A stretch of 64,000 nucleotides of DNA from Karalla daura (taxonomy: Eukaryota; Chordata; Actinopteri; Chaetodontiformes; Leiognathidae), in contig CM055196.1 of assembly GCA_029224185.1 (NCBI GenBank), positions 19,804,509 through 19,868,508 of the forward strand, given 5' to 3'. Made by a program: the position numbers and the translations under genes. The notes beneath the pieces were generated by a model that was not told the origin of the DNA, ran no database searches, and saw nothing but the letters and a program-made list of their open reading frames with translations. Below are positions 1 through 10,668 of the stretch, piece by piece (position 1 is the first letter of the stretch; every line of letters begins with the position of its first letter).

Positions 1-436
1 AATGAAACCGATACAAAATCTGTGTGTGTGGCGAATTAAACCACATGCACTATGAGTAGTAGTAGTGTGGTACGTTATGTATCGGAGAATGTGTGGCCAC
101 CTTGTTTTTTGTTCGGACGAATAGTCACGAGGATTTGGATTTACATCTATATTACGTCTATGTAGAGAAGTTACGAACACATGTAATATATTTCAGTGAA
201 TCTTTGACGCCCACAACAGGCTTTTGCCACTAGGAACATGGCGGCGACTCTGACGTCTTCTGTGCTTCCGTTGATTTGAAGCTGAAATTGCGGAGAGTCA
301 TGTTTCTATATCTGGCCGAAATTAGTTTAAACAAATGTATTTCGTTTGAATGTCTGACAACAATTGTTGAGTTGAATTGGCTCGAATCGCAGTTTCTTCG
401 CGTTTATATATGAGGCAACTGCGTGTGCTCGCCTCA
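1..436. other. Unassigned flank upstream of the stand-alone U4 gene
   Basis: I see no coding exon, RNA gene or recognisable repeat here. The distal enhancer of the U4 gene at 499 would be expected about 200-260 bp upstream (roughly 240-300), but I could not find a convincing octamer or ZNF143/STAF site by eye. The sequence is unrelated to the spacer of the downstream array, so this U4 gene has its own promoter region. Confidence 0.4.
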
Positions 437-462
437 TGACACCATGAGTGAAGGACATGTGT
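437..462 (+). promoter_or_regulatory. PSE of the stand-alone U4 gene, with adjoining ACATGTGT
   Basis: The ACCATGAGTGAAGGAC core starts 58 bp upstream of the U4 start and resembles the vertebrate snRNA PSE, which binds SNAPc and normally sits near -65 to -45. The array promoters have ACCATGAATGCACAAC at -59, almost the same place. ACATGTGT follows at 455-462, in the position where array promoters carry ACACGTGT. There is no TATA box at -25, as expected for a Pol II snRNA gene. SNAPc binding is inferred from position and sequence. Confidence 0.65.
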
Positions 463-498
463 AGCGGAGTAACTCTCCTGATTCATCCTAGGTTAGTC

Positions 499-643
499 AG
501 CTTTGCGCAGTGGCAGTATCGTAGCCTATGAGGTTTATCCGAGGCGCGATTATTGCTAGTTGAAAACTTTACCCAATACCCCGCCTGGACGACTTGCAAT
601 ATAGTCGGCTATGGCAATTTTTGACGGTCTCTAAGGAGACTGA
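499..643 (+). ncRNA. U4 spliceosomal snRNA, stand-alone canonical-type gene
   Basis: U4 pairs with U6 and keeps it inactive in the U4/U6.U5 tri-snRNP until Brr2 unwinds the duplex. This 145-nt copy begins AGCTTTGCGCAGTGGC (U6 stem II strand). It then has the 5' stem-loop with its kink-turn (TATGAGG and CCGAGG), the TTGCTAGTTGAAAAC stem I region, a central hairpin, the Sm site AATTTTTGA and a terminal GTCTC/GAGAC hairpin. Its length equals human U4. At positions 2, 72, 99, 104 and 127 it has the canonical vertebrate base, whereas every array copy differs. PSE, start and 3' box are all in place, so it looks functional, probably the general or somatic type (inference). Confidence 0.93.
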
Positions 644-650
644 TAACCAT

Positions 651-663
651 GTTGAAAGAAAAC
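651..663 (+). terminator. 3' box of the stand-alone U4 gene
   Basis: GTTGAAAGAAAAC begins 8 nt after the predicted U4 3' end. It fits the loose vertebrate snRNA 3' box (GTT, short gap, AAA, purine), which directs Integrator-dependent 3' end formation. The array copies have GTTGAAAGCAACA at the same offset. Confidence 0.6.
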
Positions 664-1162
664 TAACGAACAAATACAAAACCTAAGGCAGAATTAACAT
701 TTGAGTAATTATTATCGGCGACGTAAAGTGGGGAAAATCACAGAGGAAGCCAAGTGAACCCAAGCTATGTATATTTTGGGGGGTGCGGGCAGAAAGTCGT
801 ATGTTGCCGTTCCATGTAGTCCAGTGAACGATGAGAGCGCCCAGCATCATTTTACCAGGACTCACACAGCTTGTTACCGAGCAGAGACTTTAGGTACGAT
901 GCGCTCTCTCTCTTTCTCTCTCTCTCTCTCCGGCTCGTTCACTGTGACCACAGCGGTAGTGATGGGAATTACGACTCTTTAGCGAGCCGGAGCAATCGGC
1001 TCAGCTCACCAAGAAGAACCGGCTCTTGCGGCTCCCAAGAGGCTCTTTGTATTTTCTGTTGTATAAAGTATGTTTATCACCAAAAATAATGCAAAACTAC
1101 GTGTAAAGTGAATTACTAATGAAAAAATAAACCATATCCAATAATTACAAATTAAAAAAAAG
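664..1162. other. Intergenic DNA, possibly hAT-like transposon remnant
   Basis: I see no gene here. About 930-1045 holds several scattered copies of GGCTC/GAGCC and the phrase AGTGATGGGAATTACGACTC. This is reminiscent of GGCTC-rich subterminal repeats of fish hAT non-autonomous elements. Terminal inverted repeats and a target-site duplication were not resolved, so the assignment is tentative. The short open frames have no recognisable content. The region ends in an A-rich stretch that abuts the U4 relic. Confidence 0.25.
902..931. repeat. (CT)n microsatellite, interrupted
   Basis: About 30 bp of CT dinucleotides with TTT interruptions is directly visible. Confidence 0.85.
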
Positions 1163-1218
1163 CTTAACCCAATACCCCGCCTGGACGACTTGAAATACAC
1201 TCGGCGATGGCAATTTTT
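1163..1218 (+). pseudogene. U4 snRNA relic (nt 69-124 only)
   Basis: This 56-bp stretch matches array U4 positions 69-124 with two changes, G106C and U112G. It carries the array-type bases at 72, 99 and 104, so it derives from the array family and not from the stand-alone gene at 499. The 5' half, the end of the Sm site and the terminal hairpin are missing. AT-rich sequence surrounds it and array homology starts 24 bp later. It cannot make a working U4. Confidence 0.85.
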
Positions 1219-1241
1219 ATATATACATTTTTCATATTTTT

Positions 1242-1620
1242 ACATATAAACAAAAACACCACCTTGTGGTCAAAATACGTACCATCACATACTGTGGCAA
1301 GCAATGAGCCAAACTATATGCAAACGTAACTTTGAGTTTGACTGTGTTTTACTGCCATCTGTGTAATATAGTTACAGCCATCTGAAGAATAATACTAACA
1401 TCTTCTTAGCAAATGATGAAGGACAAAGGACACAACACAGCCCGAAGATTGAAGTTGAAAGAGCTGTTGTAAGTAGTGGCCTGACGAGACTTTCCCAAAG
1501 CTCTGAACCTGCTCATGGTTCACCAAGGATGCAGTTTCATGCGAAGCTTCGTTTGCTCTACGACGCCATCCGCTGGACAAAAAGTATACGACACGCGTCG
1601 CTTTTACATTGCAGTCAAGT
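1242..1620 (+). repeat. Left-edge partial array unit with an extra 23 bp
   Basis: This boundary unit has no U4 at its left end. GCCATCTG occurs twice, at 1354-1361 and 1377-1384, exactly 23 bp apart. Every interior unit has a single GCCATCTG and lacks the intervening segment. The arrangement fits loss of 23 bp between direct repeats in the ancestor of the amplified units, with the older form kept at the edge. A duplication in this unit is less likely because the segment between the repeats has no copy nearby. Confidence 0.85.
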
Positions 1621-2192
1621 ATTAAGTGCATGATGAGGCTTCAGACTGTGTTCTTAAATACAGCTGCTCTCTTGTTTGGCCTATTTTGTTGTTTGAGAAC
1701 TTATTTCTGTAAAATGTCCAGCCTCTCTGTCAGTAGTGAAGAGTACAATGTGTTACTTAAAGTGTGATGCTGCCCTGCCAGCTTTCCCATGGACCATGTT
1801 GCTTTTACTTATGTTCATGGATGGTGCATAGGGCTGCAGTTGAGCTATACAGCTTTTCATTCAAACCCCAAAGGCATCAATGTCATACTTTTTGAATGTT
1901 TCTAGCCAAAGTAAACAGTCGATTTGATCAAAATTCTCCCTTAATTGTTGACCTTGTCTTGCTCAGTGAGGCCCAGGAGTGTGCAGTGTGGCTCAGAGAC
2001 AGGAGTAAACAGCTCCTCTTACCAAACAACCATCACCACCATGTGTACCTATTATGTATTGCTCTTCAAGCCTGATCCAAAACTAGAGTTCAGCCAGTCC
2101 TAACTAAAGGAGATGTCACTGCTTTCAGCATGTCATGGGTATGGTTGGTTGAAAGTGTATCTTGTGATGAAATTCAACTTGGCATGACGTGG

Positions 2193-2220
2193 CTTGACCA
2201 TGAATGCGCAACACGTGTGG
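2193..2220 (+). promoter_or_regulatory. PSE plus CACGTG of array U4 promoter (representative)
   Basis: CTTGACCATGAATGCGCAAC lies at -63 to -44 of the U4 at 2256 and is followed at once by ACACGTGT, which contains the E-box CACGTG. The same layout is at the same offset before all 34 copies. The PSE has two alleles, GCGCAAC in copies 1, 4, 6, 14, 25, 26, 27 and 30 and GCACAAC in the rest, which is a CpG-to-CpA difference. No TATA box is seen, which points to RNA polymerase II. SNAPc use is inferred. Confidence 0.7.
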
Positions 2221-2255
2221 GGGAGGGACTTCCTTGGCGCCTCGGCTCCCTGGTC

Positions 2256-2400
2256 ATCTTTGCGCAGTGGCAGTATCGTAGCCTATGAGGTTTATCCGAG
2301 GCGCGATTATTGCTAGTTGAAAACTTAACCCAATACCCCGCCTGGACGACTTGAAATACAGTCGGCTATGGCAATTTTTGATGGTCTCTAAGGAGACTGG
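2256..2400 (+). ncRNA. U4 snRNA, array copy 1
   Basis: Matches the array consensus over all 145 nt. It starts ATCTTTGCGC rather than AGCTTTGCGC, and has an intact kink-turn, an AATTTTTGA Sm site and a terminal hairpin. It differs from the stand-alone U4 at positions 2, 72, 99, 104, 127 and 145. Upstream PSE is the G allele; the first flanking base (146) is T. Its 3' box GTTGAAAGCAACA starts 8 nt after the end. Confidence 0.92.
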
Positions 2401-3633
2401 TAACAATGTTGAAAGCAACACAAATGAGCCTTTGTACAGAAATGTAGCTGGAAGTGACACACAATACCAGTGTAGGTCTTGTGGCTGTCTGTGTTTTCAC
2501 TGATGAAAAACACTATCGTCAGCACATAAGCTGACAAATAACAGTACATAAAACAATCTCTGATTGTGTTTGAAAGACTTCCAGCTGGTAGTTTCTCTTC
2601 TTCTACAGTTTGAAGCTTTCCCCTCTCCCATCACCTCAGCTGACATATAAACAAAAACACCACCTTGTGGTCAAAATACGTACCATGACATACTGTAGCA
2701 AGCAATGAGCCAAACTATATGCAGACGTAACTTTGAGTTTGACTGTGTTTTACAGCCATCTGAATAATAATACTAACATCTTCTTAGCAAATGATAAAGG
2801 ACAAAGGACACAACACAGCCCGAAGATTGAAGTTGAAAGAGCTGTTGTAAGTAGTGGCCTGACGAGACTTTCCCAAAGCTCTGAACCTGCTCATGGTTCA
2901 CCAAGGATGCAGTTTCATGCGAAGCTTCGTTTGCTCTACGACGCCATCCGCTGGACAAAAAGTATACGACACGCGTCGCTTTTACATTGCAGTCAAGTAT
3001 TAAGTGCATGATGAGGCTTCAGACTGTGTTCTTAAATACAGCTGCTCTCTTGTTTGGCCTCTTTTGTTGTTTGAGAACTTATTTCTGTAAAATGTCCAGC
3101 CTCTCTGTCAGTAGTGAAGAGTACAATGTGTTACTTAAAGTGTGATGCTGCCCTGTCAGTTTTCCCATGGACCATGTTGCTTTTACTTATGTTCATAGAT
3201 GGTGCATAGGGCTGCAGTTGAGCTATACACCTTTTCATTAAAACCCGAAAGGCATCAATGTCATACTTTTTGAATGTTTCTAGCCAAAGTAAACAGTTGA
3301 TTTGATCAAAATTCTCCCTTAATTGTTGACCTTGTCTTGCTCAGTGAGGCCCAGGAGTGTGCAGTGTGGCTCAGAGACAGGAGTAAACAGCTCCTCTTAC
3401 CAAACAACCATCACCACCATGTGTACCTATTATGTATTGCTCTTCAAGCCTGATCCAAAACTAGAGTTCAGCCAGTCCTAACTAAAGGAGATGTCACTGC
3501 TTTCAGCATGTCATGGGTATGGTTGGTTGAAAGTGTATCTTGTGATGAAATTCAACTTGGCATGACGTGGCTTGACCATGAATGCACAACACGTGTGGGG
3601 GAGGGACTTCCTTGGCGCCTCGGCTCCCTGGTC

Positions 3634-3778
3634 ATCTTTGCGCAGTGGCAGTATCGTAGCCTATGAGGTTTATCCGAGGCGCGATTATTGCTAGTTGAAA
3701 ACTTAACCCAATACCCCGCCTGGACGACTTGAAATACAGTCGGCTATGGCAATTTTTGATGGTCTCTAAGGAGACTGG
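3634..3778 (+). ncRNA. U4 snRNA, array copy 2
   Basis: Consensus array U4 over 145 nt. PSE A allele at 3571-3590, CACGTG at 3590-3595, 3' box at 3786-3798, base 146 T. Confidence 0.92.
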
Positions 3779-5011
3779 TAACAATGTTGAAAGCAACACA
3801 AATGAGCCTTTGTACAGAAATGTAGCTGGAAGTGACACACAATACCAGTGTAGGTCTTGTGGCTGTCTGTGTTTTCACTGATGAAAAACACTATCATCAG
3901 CACATAAGCTGACAAATAACAGTACATAAAACAATCTCTGATTGTGTTTGAAAGACTTCCAGCTGGTAGTTTCTCTTCTTCTACAGTTTGAAGCTTTCCC
4001 CTCTCCCATCACCTCAGCTGACATATAAACAAAAACACCACCTTGTGGTCAAAATACGTACCATCACATACTGTAGCAAGCAATGAGCCAAACTATATGC
4101 AGACGTAACTTTGAGTTTGACTGTGTTTTACTGCCATCTGAAGAATAATACTAACATCTTCTTAGCAAATGATAAAGGACAAAGGACACAACAAAGCCTG
4201 AAGATTGAAGTTGAAAGAGCTGTTGTAAGTAGTGGCCTGACGAGACTTTCCCAAAGCTCTGAACCTGCTCATGGTTCACCAAGGATGCAGTTTCATGCGA
4301 AGCTTCGTTTGCTCTACGACGCCATCCGCTGGACAAAAAGTATACGACACGCGTCGCTTTTACATTGCAGTCAAGTATTAGGTGCATGATGAGGCTTCAG
4401 ACTGTGTTCTTAAATACAGCTGCTCTCTTGTTTGGCCTCTTTTGTTGTTTGAGAACTTATTTCTGTAAAACGTCCAGCCTCTCTGTCAGTAGTGAAGAGT
4501 ACAATGTGTTACTTAAAGTGTGATGCTGCCCTGTCAGCTTTCCCATGGACCATGTTGCTTTTACTTATGTTCATGGATGGTGCATAGGGCTGCAGTTCAG
4601 CTATACACCTTTTCTTTAAAACCCGAAAGGCATCGATGTCATACTTTTTGAATGTTTCTAGCCAAAGTAAACAGTTGATTTGATCAAAATTCTCCCTTAA
4701 TTGTTGACCTTGTCTTGCTCAGTCAGGCCCAGGAGTGTGCAGTGTGGCTCAGAGACAGGAGTAAACAGCTCCTCTTACCAAACAACCATCACCACCATGT
4801 GTACCTATTATGTATTGCTCTTCAAGCCTGATCCAAAACTAGAGTTCAGCCAGTCATAACTAAAGGAGATGTCACTGCTTTCAGCATGTCATGGGTATGG
4901 TTGGTTGAAAGTGTATCTTGTGATGAAATTCAACTTGGCATGACGTGGCTTGACCATGAATGCACAACACGTGTGGGGGAGGGACTTCCTTGGTGCCTCG
5001 GCTCCCTGGTC

Positions 5012-5156
5012 ATCTTTGCGCAGTGGCAGTATCGTAGCCTATGAGGTTTATCCGAGGCGCGATTATTGCTAGTTGAAAACTTAACCCAATACCCCGCCTG
5101 GACGACTTGAAATACAGTCGGCTATGGCAATTTTTGATGGTCTCTAAGGAGACTGG
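5012..5156 (+). ncRNA. U4 snRNA, array copy 3
   Basis: Consensus array U4. PSE A allele, base 146 A. First unit of a 2-unit block repeated at 7768. Confidence 0.92.
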
Positions 5157-6389
5157 AAACAATGTTGAAAGCAACACAAATGAGCCTTTGTACAGAAATG
5201 TAGCTGGAAGTGACACACAATACCAGTGTAGGTCTTGTGGCTGTCTGTGTTTTCACTGATGAAAAACACTATCATCAGCACATAAGCTGACAAATAACAG
5301 TACATAAAACAATCTCTGATTGTGTTTGAAAGACTTCCAGCTGGTAGTTTCTCTTCTTCTACAGTTTGAAGCTTTCCCCTCTCCCATCACCTCAGCTGAC
5401 ATATAAACAAAAACACCACCTTGTGGTCAAAATACGTACCATGACATACTGTAGCAAGCAATGAGCCAAACTATATGCAGACGTAACTTTGAGTTTGACT
5501 GTGTTTTACAGCCATCTGAAGAATAATACTAACATCTTCTTAGCAAATGATAAAGGACAAAGGACACAACACAGCCCGAAGATTGAAGTTGAAAGAGCTG
5601 TTGTAAGTAGTGGCCTGACGAGACTTTCCCAAAGCTCTGAACCTGCTCATGGTTCACCAAGGATGCAGTTTCATGCGAAGCTTCGTTTGCTCTACGACGC
5701 CATCCGCTGGACAAAAAGTATACGACACGCGTCGCTTTTACATTGCAGTCAAGTATTAAGTGCATGATGAGGCTTCAGACTGTGTTCTTAAATACAGCTG
5801 CTCTCTTGTTTGGCCTCTTTTGTTGTTTGAGAACTTATTTCTGTAAAACGTCCAGCCTCTCTGTCAGTAGTGAAGAGTACAATGTGTTACTTAAAGTGTG
5901 ATGCTGCCCTGCCAGCTTTCCCATGGACCATGTTGCTTTTACTTATGTTCATGGATGGTGCATAGGGCTGCAGTTGAGCTATACAGCTTTTCATTCAAAC
6001 CCCAAAGGCATCGATGTCATACTTTTTGAATGTTTCTAGCCAAAGTAAACAGTCGATTTGATCAAAATTCTCCCTTAATTGTTGACCTTGTCTTGCTCAG
6101 TGAGGCCCAGGAGTGTGCAGTGTGGCTCAGAGACAGGAGTAAACAGCTCCTCTTACCAAACAACCATCACCACCATGTGTACCTATTATGTATTGCTCTT
6201 CAAGCCTGATCCAAAACTAGAGTTCAGCCAGTCCTAACTAAAGGAGATGTCACTGCTTTCAGCATGTCATGGGTATGGTTGGTTGAAAGTGTATCTTGTG
6301 ATGAAATTCAACTTGGCATGACGTGGCTTGACCATGAATGCGCAACACGTGTGGGGGAGGGACTTCCTTGGCGCCTCGGCTCCCTGGTC

Positions 6390-6534
6390 ATCTTTGCGCA
6401 GTGGCAGTATCGTAGCCTATGAGGTTTATCCGAGGCGCGATTATTGCTAGTTGAAAACTTAACCCAATACCCCGCCTGGACGACTTGAAATACAGTCGGC
6501 TATGGCAATTTTTGATGGTCTCTAAGGAGACTGG
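6390..6534 (+). ncRNA. U4 snRNA, array copy 4
   Basis: Consensus array U4. PSE G allele, base 146 A. The downstream flank carries AACGTAGCTGTAAGTGGC, shared only with copy 6. Confidence 0.92.
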
Positions 6535-7767
6535 AAACAATGTTGAAAGCAACACAAATGAGCCTTTGTACAGAAACGTAGCTGTAAGTGGCACACAATA
6601 CCAGTGTAGGTCTTGTGGCTGTCTGTGTTTTCACTGATGAAAAACACTATCGTCAGCACATAAGCTGACAAATAACAGTACATAAAACAATCTCTGATTG
6701 TGTTTGAAAGACTTCCAGCTGGTAGTTTCTCTTCTTCTACAGTTTGAAGCTTTCCCCTCTCCCATCACCTCAGCTGACATATAAACAAAAACACCACCTT
6801 GTGGTCAAAATACGTACCATGACATACTGTAGCAAGCAATGAGCCAAACTATATGCAGACGTAACTTTGAGTTTGACTGTGTTTTACTGCCATCTGAAGA
6901 ATAATACTAACATCTTCTTAGCAAATGATAAAGGACAAAGGACACAACACAGCCCGAAGATTGAAGTTGAAAGAGCTGTTGTAAGTAGTGGCCTGACGAG
7001 ACTTTCCCAAAGCTCTGAACCTGCTCATGGTTCACCAAGGATGCAGTTTCATGCGAAGCTTCGTTTGCTCTACGACGCCATCCGCTGGACAAAAAGTATA
7101 CGACACGCGTCGCTTTTACATTGCAGTCAAGTATTAGGTGCATGATGAGGCTTCAGACTGTGTTCTTAAATACAGCTGCTCTCTTGTTTGGCCTCTTTTG
7201 TTGTTTGAGAACTTATTTCTGTAAAACGTCCAGCCTCTCTGTCAGTAGTGAAGAGTACAATGTGTTACTTAAAGTGTGATGCTGCCCTGCCAGCTTTCCC
7301 ATGGACCATGTTGCTTTTACTTATGTTCATGGATGGTGCATAGGGCTGCAGTTCAGCTATACACCTTTTCTTTAAAACCCGAAAGGCATCGATGTCATAC
7401 TTTTTGAATGTTTCTAGCCAAAGTAAACAGTTGATTTGATCAAAATTCTCCCTTAATTGTTGACCTTGTCTTGCTCAGTCAGGCCCAGGAGTGTGCAGTG
7501 TGGCTCAGAGACAGGAGTAAACAGCTCCTCTTACCAAACAACCATCACCACCATGTGTACCTATTATGTATTGCTCTTCAAGCCTGATCCAAAACTAGAG
7601 TTCAGCCAGTCATAACTAAAGGAGATGTCACTGCTTTCAGCATGTCATGGGTATGGTTGGTTGAAAGTGTATCTTGTGATGAAATTCAACTTGGCATGAC
7701 GTGGCTTGACCATGAATGCACAACACGTGTGGGGGAGGGACTTCCTTGGTGCCTCGGCTCCCTGGTC

Positions 7768-7912
7768 ATCTTTGCGCAGTGGCAGTATCGTAGCCTATGA
7801 GGTTTATCCGAGGCGCGATTATTGCTAGTTGAAAACTTAACCCAATACCCCGCCTGGACGACTTGAAATACAGTCGGCTATGGCAATTTTTGATGGTCTC
7901 TAAGGAGACTGG
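7768..7912 (+). ncRNA. U4 snRNA, array copy 5
   Basis: Consensus array U4. PSE A allele, base 146 A. Flanks match copy 3, two units away. Confidence 0.92.
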
Positions 7913-9145
7913 AAACAATGTTGAAAGCAACACAAATGAGCCTTTGTACAGAAATGTAGCTGGAAGTGACACACAATACCAGTGTAGGTCTTGTGGCTGT
8001 CTGTGTTTTCACTGATGAAAAACACTATCATCAGCACATAAGCTGACAAATAACAGTACATAAAACAATCTCTGATTGTGTTTGAAAGACTTCCAGCTGG
8101 TAGTTTCTCTTCTTCTACAGTTTGAAGCTTTCCCCTCTCCCATCACCTCAGCTGACATATAAACAAAAACACCACCTTGTGGTCAAAATACGTACCATGA
8201 CATACTGTAGCAAGCAATGAGCCAAACTATATGCAGACGTAACTTTGAGTTTGACTGTGTTTTACAGCCATCTGAAGAATAATACTAACATCTTCTTAGC
8301 AAATGATAAAGGACAAAGGACACAACACAGCCCGAAGATTGAAGTTGAAAGAGCTGTTGTAAGTAGTGGCCTGACGAGACTTTCCCAAAGCTCTGAACCT
8401 GCTCATGGTTCACCAAGGATGCAGTTTCATGCGAAGCTTCGTTTGCTCTACGACGCCATCCGCTGGACAAAAAGTATACGACACGCGTCGCTTTTACATT
8501 GCAGTCAAGTATTAAGTGCATGATGAGGCTTCAGACTGTGTTCTTAAATACAGCTGCTCTCTTGTTTGGCCTCTTTTGTTGTTTGAGAACTTATTTCTGT
8601 AAAACGTCCAGCCTCTCTGTCAGTAGTGAAGAGTACAATGTGTTACTTAAAGTGTGATGCTGCCCTGCCAGCTTTCCCATGGACCATGTTGCTTTTACTT
8701 ATGTTCATGGATGGTGCATAGGGCTGCAGTTGAGCTATACAGCTTTTCATTCAAACCCCAAAGGCATCGATGTCATACTTTTTGAATGTTTCTAGCCAAA
8801 GTAAACAGTCGATTTGATCAAAATTCTCCCTTAATTGTTGACCTTGTCTTGCTCAGTGAGGCCCAGGAGTGTGCAGTGTGGCTCAGAGACAGGAGTAAAC
8901 AGCTCCTCTTACCAAACAACCATCACCACCATGTGTACCTATTATGTATTGCTCTTCAAGCCTGATCCAAAACTAGAGTTCAGCCAGTCCTAACTAAAGG
9001 AGATGTCACTGCTTTCAGCATGTCATGGGTATGGTTGGTTGAAAGTGTATCTTGTGATGAAATTCAACTTGGCATGACGTGGCTTGACCATGAATGCGCA
9101 ACACGTGTGGGGGAGGGACTTCCTTGGCGCCTCGGCTCCCTGGTC

Positions 9146-9290
9146 ATCTTTGCGCAGTGGCAGTATCGTAGCCTATGAGGTTTATCCGAGGCGCGATTAT
9201 TGCTAGTTGAAAACTTAACCCAATACCCCGCCTGGACGACTTGAAATACAGTCGGCTATGGCAATTTTTGATGGTCTCTAAGGAGACTGG
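9146..9290 (+). ncRNA. U4 snRNA, array copy 6
   Basis: Consensus array U4. PSE G allele, base 146 A. Shares the diagnostic downstream flank of copy 4. Confidence 0.92.
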
Positions 9291-10523
9291 AAACAATGTT
9301 GAAAGCAACACAAATGAGCCTTTGTACAGAAACGTAGCTGTAAGTGGCACACAATACCAGTGTAGGTCTTGTGGCTGTCTGTGTTTTCACTGATGAAAAA
9401 CACTATCGTCAGCACATAAGCTGACAAATAACAGTACATAAAACAATCTCTGATTGTGTTTGAAAGACTTCCAGCTAGTAGTTTCTCTTCTTCTACAGTT
9501 TGAAGCTTTCCCCTCTCCCATCACCTCAGCTGACATATAAACAAAAACACCACCTTGTGGTCAAAATACGTACCATGACATACTGTAGCAAGCAATGAGC
9601 CAAACTATATGCAGACGTAACTTTGAGTTTGACTGTGTTTTACTGCCATCTGAAGAATAATACTAACATCTTCTTAGCAAATGATAAAGGACAAAGGACA
9701 CAACACAGCCCGAAGATTGAAGTTGAAAGAGCTGTTGTAAGTAGTGGCCTGACGAGACTTTCCCAAAGCTCTGAACCTGCTCATGGTTCACCAAGGATGC
9801 AGTTTCATGCGAAGCTTCGTTTGCTCTACGACGCCATCCGCTGGACAAAAAGTATACGACACGCGTCGCTTTTACATTGCAGTCAAGTATTAAGTGCATG
9901 ATGAGGCTTCAGACTGTGTTCTTAAATACAGCTGCTCTCTTGTTTGGCCTCTTTTGTTGTTTGAGAACTTATTTCTGTAAAATGTCCAGCCTCTCTGTCA
10001 GTAGTGAAGAGTACAATGTGTTACTTAAAGTGTGATGCTGCCCTGTCAGCTTTCCCATGGACCATGTTGCTTTTACTTATGTTCATGGATGGTGCATAGG
10101 GCTGCAGTTGAGCTATACAGCTTTTCTTTAAAACCCGAAAGGCATCAATGTCATACTTTTTGAATGTTTCTAGCCAAAGTAAACAGTTGATTTGATCAAA
10201 ATTCTCCCTTAATTGTTGACCTTGTCTTGCTCAGTCAGGCCCAGGAGTGTGCAGTGTGGCTCAGAGACAGGAGTAAACAGCTCCTCTTACCAAACAACCA
10301 TCACCACCATGTGTACCTATTATGTATTGCTCTTCAAGCCTGATCCAAAACTAGAGTTCAGCCAGTCCTAACTAAAGGAGATGTCACTGCTTTCAGCATG
10401 TCATGGGTATGGTTGGTTGAAAGTGTATCTTGTGATGAAATTCAACTTGGCATGACGTGGCTTGACCATGAATGCACAACACGTGTGGGGGAGGGACTTC
10501 CTTGGTGCCTCGGCTCCCTGGTC

Positions 10524-10668
10524 ATCTTTGCGCAGTGGCAGTATCGTAGCCTATGAGGTTTATCCGAGGCGCGATTATTGCTAGTTGAAAACTTAACCCA
10601 ATACCCCGCCTGGACGACTTGAAATACAGTCGGCTATGGCAATTTTTGATGGTCTCTAAGGAGACTGG
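10524..10668 (+). ncRNA. U4 snRNA, array copy 7
   Basis: Consensus array U4. PSE A allele, base 146 A. Confidence 0.92.

Larger units (their letters stand above)
5012..10523 (+). repeat. Two-unit duplication (copies 3-4 and 5-6)
   Basis: Units 5012-7767 and 7768-10523 carry the same alternating variant sets. For example, AACGTAGCTGTAAGTGGC follows copies 4 and 6 only, and the PSE alleles alternate A/G in both. The offset is 2,756 bp. This is a higher-order repeat within the array. Its right end is approximate because later copies diverge gradually. Confidence 0.75.

Noticed and set aside
2505..2545. C/D-box snoRNA downstream of U4 (TGATGA, CTGA, inverted repeat GTCAGC/GCTGAC)
   Set aside because: There is no proper terminal stem around the boxes and no credible guide. 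The inverted repeat is weakened in many units (GTCAGC to ATCAGC) without a compensating change.
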